DNA of 64,000 nt from Cyclospora cayetanensis (lineage: Eukaryota; Apicomplexa; Conoidasida; Eucoccidiorida; Eimeriidae). Shown piece by piece: positions 23,085-35,392 of this stretch. The DNA lies in assembly GCF_002999335.1 (NCBI RefSeq), contig NW_020312535.1:62001-126000 (forward strand), given 5' to 3'. Positions within the stretch are counted from its first letter, which is position 1, and every line of letters begins with the position of its first letter. Under the pieces are notes generated by a model, which did not search any database, was not told where the DNA came from, and saw nothing but the letters and a program-made list of their open reading frames with translations. The position numbers and the translations under genes were made by a program.

Positions 23085-25100
23085 AAGTCGTTCCTGTCTA
23101 GGAAACCTCCAGCCTTGGAGTGCAGATTGTTCTCAGCACACAACACATCTTGAAAGCCAGCTCGCATTGCAACCCATGCGTGAAGTCTACGCAGTACAGC
23201 CTCTGCAGATGGCCTACCCACAGCCTGGTCACCTGCATCTTAAGACGGAGTCTGTTGCAGTAAGCTCCCAAACTAAAACTGACCCACATACCCTCTATGC
23301 TTCACGCAGTTGTCCGGACACCACTCGACTCCTGCAGGACCTCCTGAGCTCTAAACATAAAATCCCTTATTTGCCCTTGAAACCCGCTTTTGAAAGCGTG
23401 CGAGCAGTCGGTTGAAAAAACCCTGTCTGATGAACCCAGTGTCGCCGTACGTGTGGAAGCTTAGAGAACCGATAATTTTTAGGGATGGGACTTCCCTGGG
23501 GCATTTTTGAGCCACAGGGACACTGGATGGCTTAGACGGCAACACCACCACTGAGGGCCCCCCCCTAGAAAGCGCTGAATATAAATCAGTGGACGGTGGC
23601 TCTATGGTGGGTTCTTGATCCTCTGGGCCGCCTTTGCTGTTGTGGGCCTGTACCTCTTGAGGCAGGCAGGTTGGCAGGCACACGAATTCTGCCAGCAGCG
23701 GATACCGGAGGACACCTGAAGCCCCTGGAAGACTCTGCTCCAAAAATCCCCAGTTGAGGGTCCTTTGTATTTATCGATGTGTGTAATAGGGGCCACACTC
23801 GGGTCAGTTTGAGGGACCCCATGGGACTGGAGGGGGCTTTATGGGGAGCTTCCAAGCGTACGGATATTTGCTGTCAAAGTGGCGAGGCTGGTTTGGACCC
23901 CGGCCGCAGGCACCCAATGTACAGTGGCTGTCACCGGCTGACGATGAACACGGGGGCATCATGTATTGGTAGGAACGCATGCACTCCCCCCCCAATTGGA
24001 CGCCAGTAGCCAACATGATGCCCCTGATTGGCTTTGAAGGCTGCGGAGCCATCCTGTTGGTCACAGATGGGGCAGCAGGATCATTTAGAAGTGCCTGAGG
24101 AGCCAAGGAACGTTGTACCATTTCTTTTGGAGGGAAACTCGTAGCCTACTGCCGCGAGCTCCCCTTTGGGGCAGTTACTGCGGCACCGGTTGCCGTTCCC
24201 CCAGGAAGCCCAAAACATGAGGAGAAATCAAATAATGCAAAGCCAACAAAACCTCAGGTCTCAGACTTAAAAGGGTAAATTAATTTTGTAAAACAGGACG
24301 CTGGCACGGGGGCACCCATCCAGTAGTCCTTAACCAGACCAGACTGGTCCGTTAGTGCGTGGTGACCCTCCGTCGCCTTAGGCATGCCTCGCGCAATGTA
24401 AAATAATAGTTCTTTTGAATCTATATCAACAGTGTCCTAGAGCTATCATGTTTTCAATTAGCTATGTGACTTGCACAATGACCAGTAATTTCCTATTTGC
24501 ACTGGTCATCCTTCAATAGAAGGGGTGTTCTAGACGAGTCCCGCCAACCCCGCTTTAGTATCCTTTTGCATTTACACCATTGGACCGAATCATCAATATG
24601 AATATTTTGGAATAAATTCGCGTCAGAAGCAATGAAATAGAGTCAGAGGTATGCATCGGTATCTAAAACACTGCAATTTGTGCCTTCCCCGCCACTCACG
24701 TATTTTATTAAGGAGGGACACAATGCGGAAACCGCATGCCCTAATTTTATTTATGCATCTGTCAAAGGTATTCCTTCCCATAACGGACGTTTAATCAGCC
24801 AATATGGGCTGAACCCCTAGATGGGGTCGCTTAGCATGTTTGAACTGCCGTGCTTAAAATGCAATACTGAGTGGGTTTCCTTCCAGGATTCATTGGATGT
24901 GCTACCCTTGCCATTTCTTGAAGATGCTCCATTTGGGGAGCCGCGGAGAGGGGCAGAAGGGTCGGAGCCCATTATGAAGTTTTCATGTGGCGTAGCACCT
25001 GAGTTCAGGCAGCGTCAACCCCAACTACAAAGAAAGCTTATAGTGGCCTTAGCACTGCGGTGATTAGGCGGCTCTCATGAAGAATATAACTAGAAGAGCT
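23085..25100. other. Spacer, with possible 5' exons of the kinesin-like gene
   Basis: Minus-strand open frames at 24121-23804 and 23743-23351 (Pro/Ser-rich, with VPSLKIIGSLSFHTYGDTGF) could be upstream exons of the kinesin-like gene, but the expected V-x-V-R-I-R-P start of the motor was not found. From 24130 to 25100 there is nothing definite; the plus-strand frame at 24821-25063 has no supporting signal. Confidence 0.3.
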
Positions 25101-25108
25101 AATACCAC

Positions 25109-28100
25109 TCAAACCCCTCTTTCTACAGCTTTGTGCGTGGGGATGTAGGGGTGCTCTGTGCTCGTCAGCAGTACCTGGATATCAAGAAAGGCTCCAGGGA
25201 TGAGCGAGAAACCACCCAGGACGGCCGTACCCGCGAGAGAGTAGAAGACGTGGCTCCATCTGAGGGCAAGACAGAACATAGCAGGCCTTCTCAGTATAAT
25301 GCAAATAGATTCAAGTTTACCTCTAGTCGAATGCGGGTTCTCAAGTTGTCTAGGGAACACTTCAAACACACACCCATAATGTGAAAGCAGAATTGGGGTC
25401 AAGAGGCCTTGGACAATGGAGCCCACACTACCGAAGCCATTGACGACGCCTGAAGTAGTAAACACACAGGGCACTCCTGCCAGCCGATGATTCTATTCTA
25501 CTATTGTGCCTTGGCAGTTCCCTTATCCCCCTTTTCCACAGCATCACTGTAAGTCCGCATACGCCTCCTCGCTCGCCCTGCTCCTCAACAAAATTGCCCT
25601 TCCAGATCCTCCACTGGTGCTCTCAGAAAAGCCAGTCTCTCCCAAGCAGCCAGCTTCTTTTCTCCCTATGGGCCCCTGAGGGCCCGCCACGCAACAATTA
25701 TGAGTGGAGGTCCTGAATCCTCACATGCTGCGGCGGCAACAGTTTGTTCGTCAGCCCCTCCAGGCTCGTCTGCGCAAGCATCTGCTGTGGCGGCTCCGCC
25801 TAAGACGGAGTCAGGGGCAGCTATAGCAGCCCCTGCAAGCAGGAGGGCCCCTTGTCCAACTAGCGAAATATCGCCAGGGGGAGCCCAGGCAACAGAGAGG
25901 TGCAGTAACGCCACAGAGGCCCCGCCAATGCAACAAAGTGGAGCCAGCAGAAGCAGACGACGGCCCTGGAGGTATCGATCGGACAACCAACTGAAATACA
26001 AACAAGCAAGCGGAAAGACTCCTGATTGAACATAAGCATTGCTGGCTACCGTTTTTGTTTTGGTTGAAGACATGTACACGGCCTAACTGAACTTGCCGTA
26101 CATAGCAGGGCAACGACAAACAGCAGTCCGCAAGACCCGGGGATGCCCTTTCCCGTGCAACCCATCGGACAAACAAGCATTAAAGTCTTGCCAGAGGAAG
26201 ATAGCCATGACCCACCCAACAGCAACCGATCCAAAGACTCCTCCGGCGTCAAAATAGATGCAGTAGAAGGCTGCATGAACACTCAAGCCGCAGAAAAAGG
26301 TATGGACCTCTTGGCCCTTCCAGGTTTCCCGGAAGAGGGAGTGCTGGGATTCGCACCTACTCCTTAATTCTGAGATCAAAAAGAAGTCCGAGGCAACTGG
26401 CATGATACATCATCTGAACTATGAAGAGAACTGCTGAGTTCCGAGCCCCCAGTCCCTAATCACAAACCCCAAACCCTCAAATCCTAAACTGCATGACCTA
26501 CCTGCCGCTGAAGCGGTCAAATTTGCGTGCTTTTCGAGGTAATACGGCAGCCAGTACAGAAGGGAGTACCGCACGAGCTTCACACAAAAGTATGCGGCAC
26601 AGAGATGCCTAATGCTCCCGATGTCCAACACCTTCCGGAGCAGCCACTGCTGCTGCTCCTGCTTGTGGGTAGCCCTTCCTTGGTGCTTCCTTGTAGCAGC
26701 ATTTTTGAAGTCACTTTCTCCCGGAGCCTTCTTGAGGCCCCATCCCAGTAGCATGGCACAGAAAAAGACCCAAATGGCGGGGACGAGAAATGCCAGTCTC
26801 CAGCCGGAGACACCAGGGGCCAGCAAGGCTCGACCCCCTAAGGTATAAGCCTCCAGGACGCTCACTGAAGCTATTCGCCTAGAGCCAGTAGCCAGCAACT
26901 CAGCTGTCAGGTAGCTCGCGAATATACTCCCCACCTGTTGGCAGGTCGTCCATACACCTGAAATTCAAAGAAACCCCACGCTTTTGCAGACGCTACAACA
27001 CAGATGCCCCTATGAAGAGGCTCCAGTTGCTTCAACAGCATTAAAAAGCTCAAGCCCTACTGAAACCGAATCTGGAGAGATATGGTGCTTGTTTCCAAAG
27101 GAACAGGGCAGTTGCTGCAACAGCCGCTTACCAAGTACTCCGCCTCGCTCTGTGCTAGAGAGCCATGAGGAAAGTGTGGACACGATAAGGGGAAACGCAA
27201 GGGCTTGAGATGCTCCATTGATTCCCCAGAGACAAGAGAGAGACAACGGGGAAAGCTGGGCATCCGGCAGGAGGTATATGCAAAAGCAACTGCAGGCGCT
27301 TATAGCGTAAGCAGCGGCAAGAATAACCGTGCAACTAGGGCCTCTCGAGCCTCCTAGGAGGGCCGGAGCTAGTAACAGCTGTGATACGGCGTATGCTCCC
27401 AAAAATGCAGTATCAACTCCACCTAAAGCAGCAGCAGTGAGACCGAGCTGCAGCTCCAGTTCCCTCTTTGAGGAAGCAAATGGCTTGCGGGTCAGATACA
27501 ACGATGCATAGCAAAAGTACGTTAGCAACAACTGTTTTAACTTTCCCTCAGAGATGCGGCTGTTGTTGCTGCTGCTGTTGTTGTCGATAGTGTTGATGCT
27601 TTGCCTGGGGTGAAGATCCACCTGATCTTCTTCTGCGTCAGGAAGTAGAGAGGCATTCGTACCCAACCTGTAAGTGCTCTTGCTGCTCTGTTTTGCCCGG
27701 ATTGCTGCTGACTGTCGCCGTTGACGAAAAGCGGGCAACTTTTCGGGTTCCCATTCGGCAGTTGTGCTGAGGGATGTTCGTAAAGGAATCTCATCTTTCT
27801 CATTTTCACTACTGCTCATATTGCTCATCTCTTTAACAAAAGGTAGCGGCCCCGTCTGCAGTCTGTGGGTCAGGTGCAAAGTTCGGACTAGGCCCCTCTC
27901 CTTGGGCTGGGCACTGTTGCGGCTTGAGCGAGGGATCGAGCCAATTACTTGTGCTTTGTCGGCCAGCTGAACACGGGGAGTCTTGGCCTTATTTACTCGA
28001 CCTCCGCTCTGAGGGCTCTTAAGGGAGGGTAGGAGACCCTCTTCACGATTGGATGGCTCTTTTGTTGGTGCATAGCCTCCGCCTCTTTTCTTTGCGGAAG

Positions 28101-28344
28101 GTGCCCTTTTTTGAGGCGTGGCCCTTCGTGGGTTCCTTCCTCCTAGGCCTACTGCTACTGAGGAGCCAGTACTGCCAGATGCAGTAGCGTCTGGTGATGT
28201 CACTGTGCCTTGCCTTGTTACAACCATTGCTGCTAGTACTCGGCAGGCCCTGCAACGAAGTGGGACGGGGGCCCCTGTGTGCCCCTGTGTGCAGCCGCAG
28301 ATTGAGCCTTTTTGTCGCCCTGATAGGCTTGCACCAAGGTACAT
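25109..28344 (-). CDS. Major facilitator transporter, organophosphate antiporter type (GlpT/SLC37-like)
   Basis: Membrane transporter likely exchanging a phosphorylated three- or six-carbon compound for phosphate; the substrate is inferred from the family only. Six exons join in phase: 28344-27132, 26957-26502, 26270-26216, 25990-25725, 25449-25374, 25259-25109, about 738 residues. After about 280 hydrophilic residues come twelve hydrophobic segments. Family marks include YFCYASLYLTRKPF in TM1, LLAPALLGG, LWGINGASQALAFPLIVSTL, then GVWTTCQQVGSIFASYL (counterpart of G-x-W-N-x-x-x-x-V-G-N). The GWLSDRYLQGRR loop after TM8 is formed exactly by the exon 3/4 junction. Late helices VVNGFGSVGSIVQGLL and HVFYSLAGTAVLGGF follow. 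The leader is long for the family (bacterial GlpT has almost none); a later Met at 28227 is an alternative start. The organelle or membrane is not shown. Confidence 0.85.
26447..26490 (-). repeat. Degenerate telomere-like repeat in a transporter intron
   Basis: On the minus strand the intron between exons 2 and 3 reads GTTTAGGATTTGAGGGTTTG, then GGGTTTGTGATTAGGG. These are imperfect copies of TTTAGGG, the telomere repeat type known for coccidia. It is interstitial and starts about ten bases inside the intron donor. Confidence 0.55.
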
Positions 28345-28369
28345 AAAAGGATTTTGTGTACCTCAAGTG

Positions 28370-31300
28370 ATGTGTAGTCTCGTATCCACTCCTCCCAGCC
28401 TAGGGAACCCCAGACATGTAGCTCTCATCGGGTCTGGGGCCCCCGCCGTGTCTATACTGTCGGGCTATGTGCTGCAACGAAACCCTAAAGTATTTGCAAA
28501 AGCTATTTAGAAGTCGACCTTTCATTTTGGTCGGAATACGGTAAACTGTCAAAACTTGCGTACGGTGTTAGTTAGTGTCATTCCGCAACCGTATACAGAT
28601 GGAAGTGGCGATCACAGTGCATACCAATGCTTTGGTGGGTGAAAGCACGAAATAAATTTTAAGGAACCTATGATGTCTACCAGCATCACAATTTCTAGTT
28701 AAGCGTGCCTCAAATGAATTATTTCTGGACACTTTTCTTGAGCTGTGAGAGAGGGAATGGCTATGCATTTCCTCTGGTCTCCCTAAATAGTCAGCCGTTT
28801 CAGTAACCTCTCTAACAAGTAACCCAAATTACTGTACTTCATTCTTCGGATAACCCCCAAGTGTTCTTGGCTAGCCACACTATCCGAAGTTGAAGGGGGG
28901 GCTAGCCACTGCAACGCCCCATCGAACATCTCCATAGTGACACACTTTGCTCCACAATTAGTACAAACCTGAATAGAAAGTTTTGGGGTGTCTTCCAAAA
29001 TAGCTCGCATTCTCCTAGCCGCACGTCTCAGACCTTTCGACAAAACGAGAGAGGCGTACCTGGGGTACGCCTGGCTGCGCCCTCTAGACACATAGAGGGT
29101 CCGCAGCTGGTTAAACACTGCGATAGCGCAAACACACACAGAAGTGCGACTTTTTATCAGGAAAACAGCGTACTGTACCAGAGTCAATGTGTTTTTTGGT
29201 CATGAGGGAGTGTCAGAACATACCAACGCCTGACTATAAGTGTATGCCTGGGGAACCTGTGAAGCTTTCGGAAGTGACGTAAGGCTAATAGAGAAGCTTC
29301 TTGATCTGTGAAAAAGCCTAAACTAGGGAAGAAGTGGGCGCATTTGCTGAGGCTGTGGGCGAAGACATAGATGTTATCCTGAGCCTTGACTTGCAATCCA
29401 ACAATCACGTCTGTAGTCAGATCAGTCCAAATCCTTCAGACGGGCGAAATGTGCCCAGCGGCAGATTATGCGTTGTCCTGCCCAGATGTTCAGCAGCTAA
29501 AATCGCGCACGCCTTAACCTTGTAGGTTCTTCTAGTGCGGGAACCGCAGGAATAGACTAGCACCTTTGAGCATAATCCTGTGCTAGTGCAGCTACGCTAC
29601 GTTCAAGTATGGGTATTCCGTGAAACGCTCCCGACTTTTTTCCGGTGTGTTCTACTACTGAATTTGTGCAAAAACCCCTTGCCAGGTATTGTTGCTCTAC
29701 ATTCTTCTTTACGTGTCATTCGGGGGGCAAAATTTGGCTTCGCTGCATGCAACGGCTGTAAACGGATGAAGAAATTGCTCTATGAAGCGGAGAGGCATTA
29801 GTGAAGTAGCGTATACTTTGATTCCATCTACATTTTGGCCTTCTTTTGGAGTATGCCATAGGAAAAAGGCTTAACCTTCTCATCGCTCCGACGACAGCTA
29901 ACTACCGCGCCGTTACGGGTGCGTTCCTTTGGCTCCTTGTTGGTTGTAGGATAATGTGCATCCTTCTTCCCGTCGACTTCTTTTTACCGATTGATGTACA
30001 CAAATGCTCGCTTGCAGTGATTTTGCGTGTGTACCCGCCTAAGAAGTGGCGGTACGATGGGGACTCTCCTGCTGTCCTTCGCGCAATGCATTCCCGCATG
30101 CAAATAGACTGGCGTGTACTTGCGAGAGGGGGCAAGATGCGGCGGGCTAAGCTACACGAAGACACTTTTAACAATGCTAATTACTTGATCACTAATAATT
30201 AATTGAAAATCGACTACTTATTTTGCCTTTTGCTAAGCGTTTTTAGTGTGAAACCTGATGGCTCGATACAAGGGGACTCACTGCTGTATGCGCTTGTGCT
30301 AGATGCCTGGTTTAACAAGCTGAAAGTGCTCGGAGTGTGCCGCTCCCCTTTTGCTGGGAATTCTCAGGGGTGTGAGTAGGGAAAGAGGAGAGTTTTTTTT
30401 CTGGGAAAACACTCAAGTTTTTACTGAGATTCTTCTGGAGCCTCGTGTTCAGTGTGTCCGTACGGGAATAAATGATGGAGCGGTAGACGATTATATTTAC
30501 AGAGAAAATTGAGAGTTTACTGATTGATTTGACTGTTCATATACCGTATATATTGCATAGAAGCGTTAGCGGAATGAAAACAACTCGCAATGCTGTGTGC
30601 ATTTTGGCTAGGTGATCCCTTGTGCAAACACATGCGAACACTCGGAGTACGCGAAGGTTGCAGCAAAGCTCAACCTAGCTGTACCACCCCTCTCATCTCC
30701 GACTCCTAAAGGATCCAAAAAGCAAAAAAAGAAGGTTTCAGGAATAAGACTCAATAATTATCGGTTGAAGTTTGTAATAAACCTGTAGCGTGTACCCCAC
30801 GGAGAAAATAAGGCGCTGCATTTATTGTCGCGAACTAGTACTATTCTGCATTAAGTAAGATCTAGAATCTAAGAGAGACAAACCAATTGTTCAGCTGCAT
30901 AGTGGCTCTGATGTAGACATAACGAGTGACATAGAAAGTGCCCAAGTCTATGTTTGCCTGTTCCACATCTCCCTGTAAGGTGCTGACTAATCATAAGCAG
31001 GAGTCGGCTTGTCCTTAAAGATTGATCCTCACCGGATGCAGCGTCTTTTCATGTGATCTGAATAGTTTGGATCACACCTGCAGCAGTGCGCCTCTGTCTC
31101 TATAGCACACTAGGTGCCCTAAATTTGGGGGTGTGAGATACTGCGGTGGTGGCTTAGGTTATACTGTCTGCACAAAGATAGCAGGGAATTTCTCAAGCAG
31201 GCAGCAACATGGTGCGGCAGATAAACAAGATGAACACGGAAAATCGATGCTTTCCACGGATGCCGACAGAAAGACGAAAACGCACTGCGTTGGTGGGGTG

Positions 31301-31610
31301 GGATTTGCATTAATATCTTAGCTGTCCTTTTGTAATTGAGCATTTGCTTTGGCTTGCGTCGTTGAATGCGATTTAATTCTTAGTTTATCCCCCACTTTTT
31401 ATTGCCTAGCCTTCCCTCACCCCGCGTCTTTTTTTGTACCTCAGCTGGAGAGGGCCCCGTGCCAAACCAGCCCCTACTGCTAGGGGCCCCAGGGACTGCT
31501 CCTCTTTCGCCTTTGTGGCTACCTTGTATATTTGAGTTTTCTGAGGCCAGTTTGCACGTGTACAATCTCATATTCTAGCTGAGTGGCGGGAGTTTATCTC
31601 CTAGAATTGC
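28370..31610. other. Long spacer with retroelement relics
   Basis: No supported gene. Apart from the integrase relic at 29184-29408, a plus-strand reading near 30880-30950 (DKPIVQLHSGSDVDI) faintly resembles a retroviral-type protease active site (L-D-S-G-A/S) with the Asp replaced. The minus-strand frame 29187-28783 and the plus-strand frame 29846-30202 have no recognised motif. A promoter for the SWI3-like gene should lie near the right end but shows no clear element. Confidence 0.4.
29184..29408 (-). mobile_element. Ty3/gypsy integrase core relic
   Basis: The minus-strand frame reads DNIYVFAHSLSKCAHFFPSL, then FTDQEASLLALRHFRKLHRF and PRHTLIV. This follows the integrase core pattern I-x-V-V-V-D-R-L-S-K-M-A-H-F-I-P, T-x-x-E, A-x-L-F, I-x-x-L-H-G-x-P, I-V-S-D-R. 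The catalytic Asp of V-V-D-R-L-S-K is replaced (FAHSLSK) and S-D-R is lost, so it is inactive. It is isolated: no RT or RNase H was seen nearby. Confidence 0.65.
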
Positions 31611-31677
31611 AGTTTTAGTGTTGTGGGTGCGGCAAGTGCTGCAACCGCAGAAAACATCAGCTCGACCATCCTTTGCA

Positions 31678-34600
31678 ATGGTGCCTACAGGAGACAACAA
31701 AGAGTCTGCGAGGTCCCCAGGGACCGTAAGTGCAGCGGTCCCACGTGCCTCCGACGCAACGGAGGCAGAAGTTGTTGGTGCTTCCGAGGCAGACAGCGCT
31801 GCGCGGAAGAGGGAAGCTCTCGGGGCAGAACCGGGGGCCCCTGAAAAGAAGCAAAAGACAGAGGAGGATGAGATAAGCCCCGCTGTTCCGTTGGAGGCCA
31901 TGGGGCCCTTAGGGGACATTTCGCGCCCAACCTCCGGAGGCCCCACAGTCACCTCCTCGGGGACGGACAGGGAGGCCCTTTCGCGGTTGAAGGGCGTTCA
32001 AGATCAGCAGCATGCACAGATAGGCGGTGAACAAGTGACGATAGCACCAGGAGTTGTGCAGTGAGCGCTTCGTTGTCTGTGCGCGCACATCAGCAACACG
32101 AAGCAACCGTTGGACTGCTCCGATTTCGGTTTCGAGTTCCAGAGTTTTGCGCCTTGCTAATATTTAATGTCATGAGCTTCTGCGTTTGAACGGTGTGGGC
32201 TGTATTTCCAGGTTGGCTTCCTTCGACAGAAACCTGCATGCCTCAGTAACTCTGTCCCGTCCCTCCCTCTTTGTGGAATCGCTACCAGCCCAAGATCTGG
32301 AGGGATCTTTACAGGCGTCTGTTGGCACTCACAAGGTAGAAGAGGCTAACAGGATGCCCTCCGAGATCTCGCCGGATGGCAGGGAAGGGCTGCTGCCCGA
32401 CACACCTGCTGATAGACCGCCTGTTGCACTGGACGAGCAGAAAATCAAGCAAAGAGACGAGGTTCGTAACTCCTGAGCGCTTGTTGGTGACCTTTTAAAA
32501 CCGCATGAAGAAATGCGCACACGGTGCAAGGGTCCCTTTGCTCGTGGCTTGAAGCCGGTGTCGCTGTCGTGCAGCCCGTTAAGTTCGTTAGCCTCTTGAT
32601 GCAGTGTGTGATTTATAAATCAGGAGGCAGAAGCAGACGCAGCGAAGGCGGCAGCGGAAAGGCCATCTTTTCCGAGTTGCAGTAGCTGGTTCGATGCGTC
32701 CAAAGTCAGTCCCCTCGAGCAAGACATCCTTCCTGCCCTCTTTGCTGGTAGGTAAAAATCTTACTCAGAAGGGGTCTAAATGACGGGCACAGGAGAGTGT
32801 TTATTTTAACGAGGCAGTTGCAGTTTCAGGAGAATCTGTGATGTTGTTGCATGTGCGGTATTTGCTAAGGGAGTTCTCTTCCGGAGGCAGAGCGCGAGGA
32901 GGTGTACGTACACCTGAGACAAGCCATCATTGGCCAGTACCGGCAAAACCCGCAAAAGCACCTCTCCTTCACAGAATGCAGACAGTTGATTCGTAAGGAT
33001 CGTCCTTTCGACGCTGCTGTTGCTGCTGCCACGACGGACCGATCAGTTGAGGCAGGGTCAAGGGATGTAGCGGCAGCAACGGCACAGATATATGCGGTGC
33101 AGAGGGTCTCTTTGGAGAGTACAGCAGCGGCGTAGGAGGAAGAGTGCGTGTATCTGTCGACAACCCGCCACTGCTGAAGTGCGTGTGCGTGTGTGTGACT
33201 GTTGCCGCGCTTGCAGCTGGCGATGCAGCTTTGTTGCTGCGGGTATATTCGTTTTTGGATTACTGGGGACTCATCAACTTCCAGGCGGACTCCAGCACGC
33301 TGCCCTCCTCTGTCCGCAGGAAGAGAGAGTTCCTGATGCGCGACATGCAGGTATATATCTCAAGCTTCAGGCCTTAAAGGTCTACGGGGGTGCAGGCTAG
33401 ATGTAGGAGTAGGGATGCACACGTGGATGCAGAAATCGCCCTTCTTCGTACCGGACTTGGTGCGCGCAGAGCTGGAGCAGGTCTTCTCTGTACGAGAAGC
33501 TGCAGCAGCAAGGCGAAGCAGCAGCAGCGGCTGCAGGAGCAGCAGCGGAGACGAGTGCAGCACCTCAAGGGGAGGGGCCTTGGCGCTGCGTTGCCTGTGG
33601 GAAGATCTGTCTCTATTCGTACTATGTCTTGAGGCCAGGTGGCACAGCCGGTGAGGGCTTTGGAGCGTGGAGTTTATGAGCGTTACAGGCGATTCACACA
33701 TAGGCCTTAGGGGGGAGGGCGCAGAACAGTTGCACACACCTACGCATAAACACACCTACACATAAACACACCTACACATACACACACCTACACACACCTA
33801 CACACACACAGACACACGCACAGACACGCACCAACCCACCAGCAAAGGCTGCATTGATTTGCTTGCGCTGGCTGCGGCTTTCGGTGCAGGGGTGTCTTTG
33901 GGAGTGATGGACAACTGCGTGTGGTGCCTCCGCTGCCACGCTGACGGCCGGTACCCCCATGTACTTACCGCGCGCAACTTTGTGAAGGTAAATCCAAGCT
34001 TTTAGAATCGGGGAACTCGAGGAAGCACCTAGTGGGAGCCGGCTGTTAGGAGGGGGATTTTGAGTTTAAGGTCTAGGCCGTCACCCTTGGCGTTTGTATG
34101 CAGGTGGACTTGCTCATTGCGGGTTCTGCTGCGGACGGTAGCGACTGGCAGCTCGATGAAACAGAACGTCTAATTGGTGCGCTTGCCCTACACCATAAGC
34201 CTCTTAGATAGAGGTCTGTATCCAGGTGGTTGTGTCGTGTTTGAGCGTGTCACTAAACATCGTGAACTGTCTCCGCGGTGCCAGCCCTTTCAGCTCGAGA
34301 CTGAAGCAGCCAACCGTTTGAGGCCTTTTATCTTTTTGCTTTGCAGAGGCGATCGAATTGCACAAGGACGACTGGGCAGAAGTAGCGGAGCACGTCGGAG
34401 GCGGCCGGACCCCTCAGCAATGCGTCGAGCGCTTTATCAGGCTTCCAACTCAAGAGCCATTCTTAGACGCGAGCAAACAAGTAGTCAGGTATATCTACAA
34501 CCCTATGTTGCACCCTCTCTAAGCAGAACAGGGCTGAATCGGGTGTGTATGCTTTTAGGCCCTTGCGAAGTAGCGGTTTGTGGTTTTCTGGTTATTCTTC

Positions 34601-35392
34601 TATTCGTTGCTTGTAGTTTGCGATTCAGCGGGACAGAGAAAACTCCATTTTCAAGCTTTTCGAACCCTTTGCTGTCCCTCCTTGCCCTCCTCTCTTCCGT
34701 GGTGCACCCGTCTGTTGCAGCGGCAGCAGCACATGCGGCGCTGCAGAAAGCAGTTGAGCTTTCTACGCCTGCAAACAGCTTGCAGCACCCAAAACAGGAG
34801 CAACCTGCAAGTGGCAATAGCAACACAGCTGGGGCTTCAGCAGCAGCAGCGGCTTCAGCTCCGGCAACATCGGCAGGGGGGGATGCTGCAGCGAATGCGG
34901 TAAAGCAGGAGCCCCGTAGTGCAGCAGCTGACGACAGTAGTAGCAGCAAGGAGTTGTTGATAGCCGAAGAGGCGTTGCAGGTCGCAGCGGCAACAGCTTT
35001 AGCAGCAGGAGCGGCAAGTGCAGCCGAGATGCTGCAAGTCGAGAAACAAAATGTGGGGGCCCTGCTGCAATCGCTGGTCGAACTTCAGATTCGCCGTGTT
35101 TCTTTGAAGCTGAAGAAACTCCATGCGCTTGAAGACGCAGTTACACGAAGCAAACAACAAGTGGTACTACCAACGCTTACAGTTTTCAATTGGGGCTACT
35201 GGTCTACGCGTTTTTGATGTGGATCCGGGTGTGGGGATTGTGGTCTAGAGCGTACGGCCTGCAGTTTGGAGTTTAGGGCCTGTTTATGTGTTTCAGGAAA
35301 ATAAACTGTCGCAACTCTTTTCCGAGCACGCGGACTTGGCAGCGGAGCTAGAGGGCGCTAGGTGTCTTGGACCAGTTGGTGTGTTGCCTTAG
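31678..35392 (+). CDS. SWI3/SMARCC-type subunit of a SWI/SNF chromatin-remodelling complex
   Basis: Nuclear scaffold subunit of SWI/SNF remodellers. Eleven exons join in phase: 31678-32060, 32212-32461, 32624-32747, 32891-32992, 33217-33350, 33470-33650, 33890-33987, 34104-34176, 34347-34488, 34617-35160, 35297-35392; 708 residues, or 728 from the upstream in-frame Met at 31618. SWIRM lies at about 233-325 (SSWFDASKVSPLEQDILPAL; FTECRQLI; RVYSFLDYWGLINFQ). A ZZ-like finger lies at about 370-420 (CVACGKIC, then CVWCLRCHADGRYP and ARNFVKVD). SANT lies at about 440-490 (WQLDETERLIEAIELHKDDW; GRTPQQCVERFIRLP). The C-terminal helical region (LLSSVVHPSVAAAAAHAA; LLQSLVELQIRRVSLKLKKL) matches the family's dimerising coiled coil. 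An Ala/Gln run sits between these. The N-terminal 210 residues are acidic and disordered. Exon 6 start and the GTTCGT donor of exon 2 are the weakest calls. Confidence 0.88.
33732..33834. repeat. CA-rich minisatellite in an intron of the SWI3-like gene
   Basis: Imperfect tandem copies of a 16-base unit (CACACCTACACATAAA), running into a plain CA/CACACG tract. It lies in the 239-base intron between exons 6 and 7. It is not coding and is likely length-polymorphic. Confidence 0.85.

Noticed and set aside
25700..26029. 109-codon plus-strand Ala/Ser/Pro-rich frame
   Set aside because: Antisense to exon 4 of the MFS transporter, whose phase and motifs are clear.
30880..30950. Possible retroviral-type protease active site (LHSGSDVDI)
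   Set aside because: The catalytic Asp is missing, flanking frames are closed, and no other pol part lies beside it on that strand.
33732..33834. CA-rich array considered as a CRISPR-like or regulatory array
   Set aside because: Units are contiguous without unique spacers; it is a plain minisatellite in an intron of a eukaryotic gene.
34503..34949. 148-codon minus-strand Ala-rich frame
   Set aside because: Antisense to the Ala/Gln run of the SWI3-like gene.
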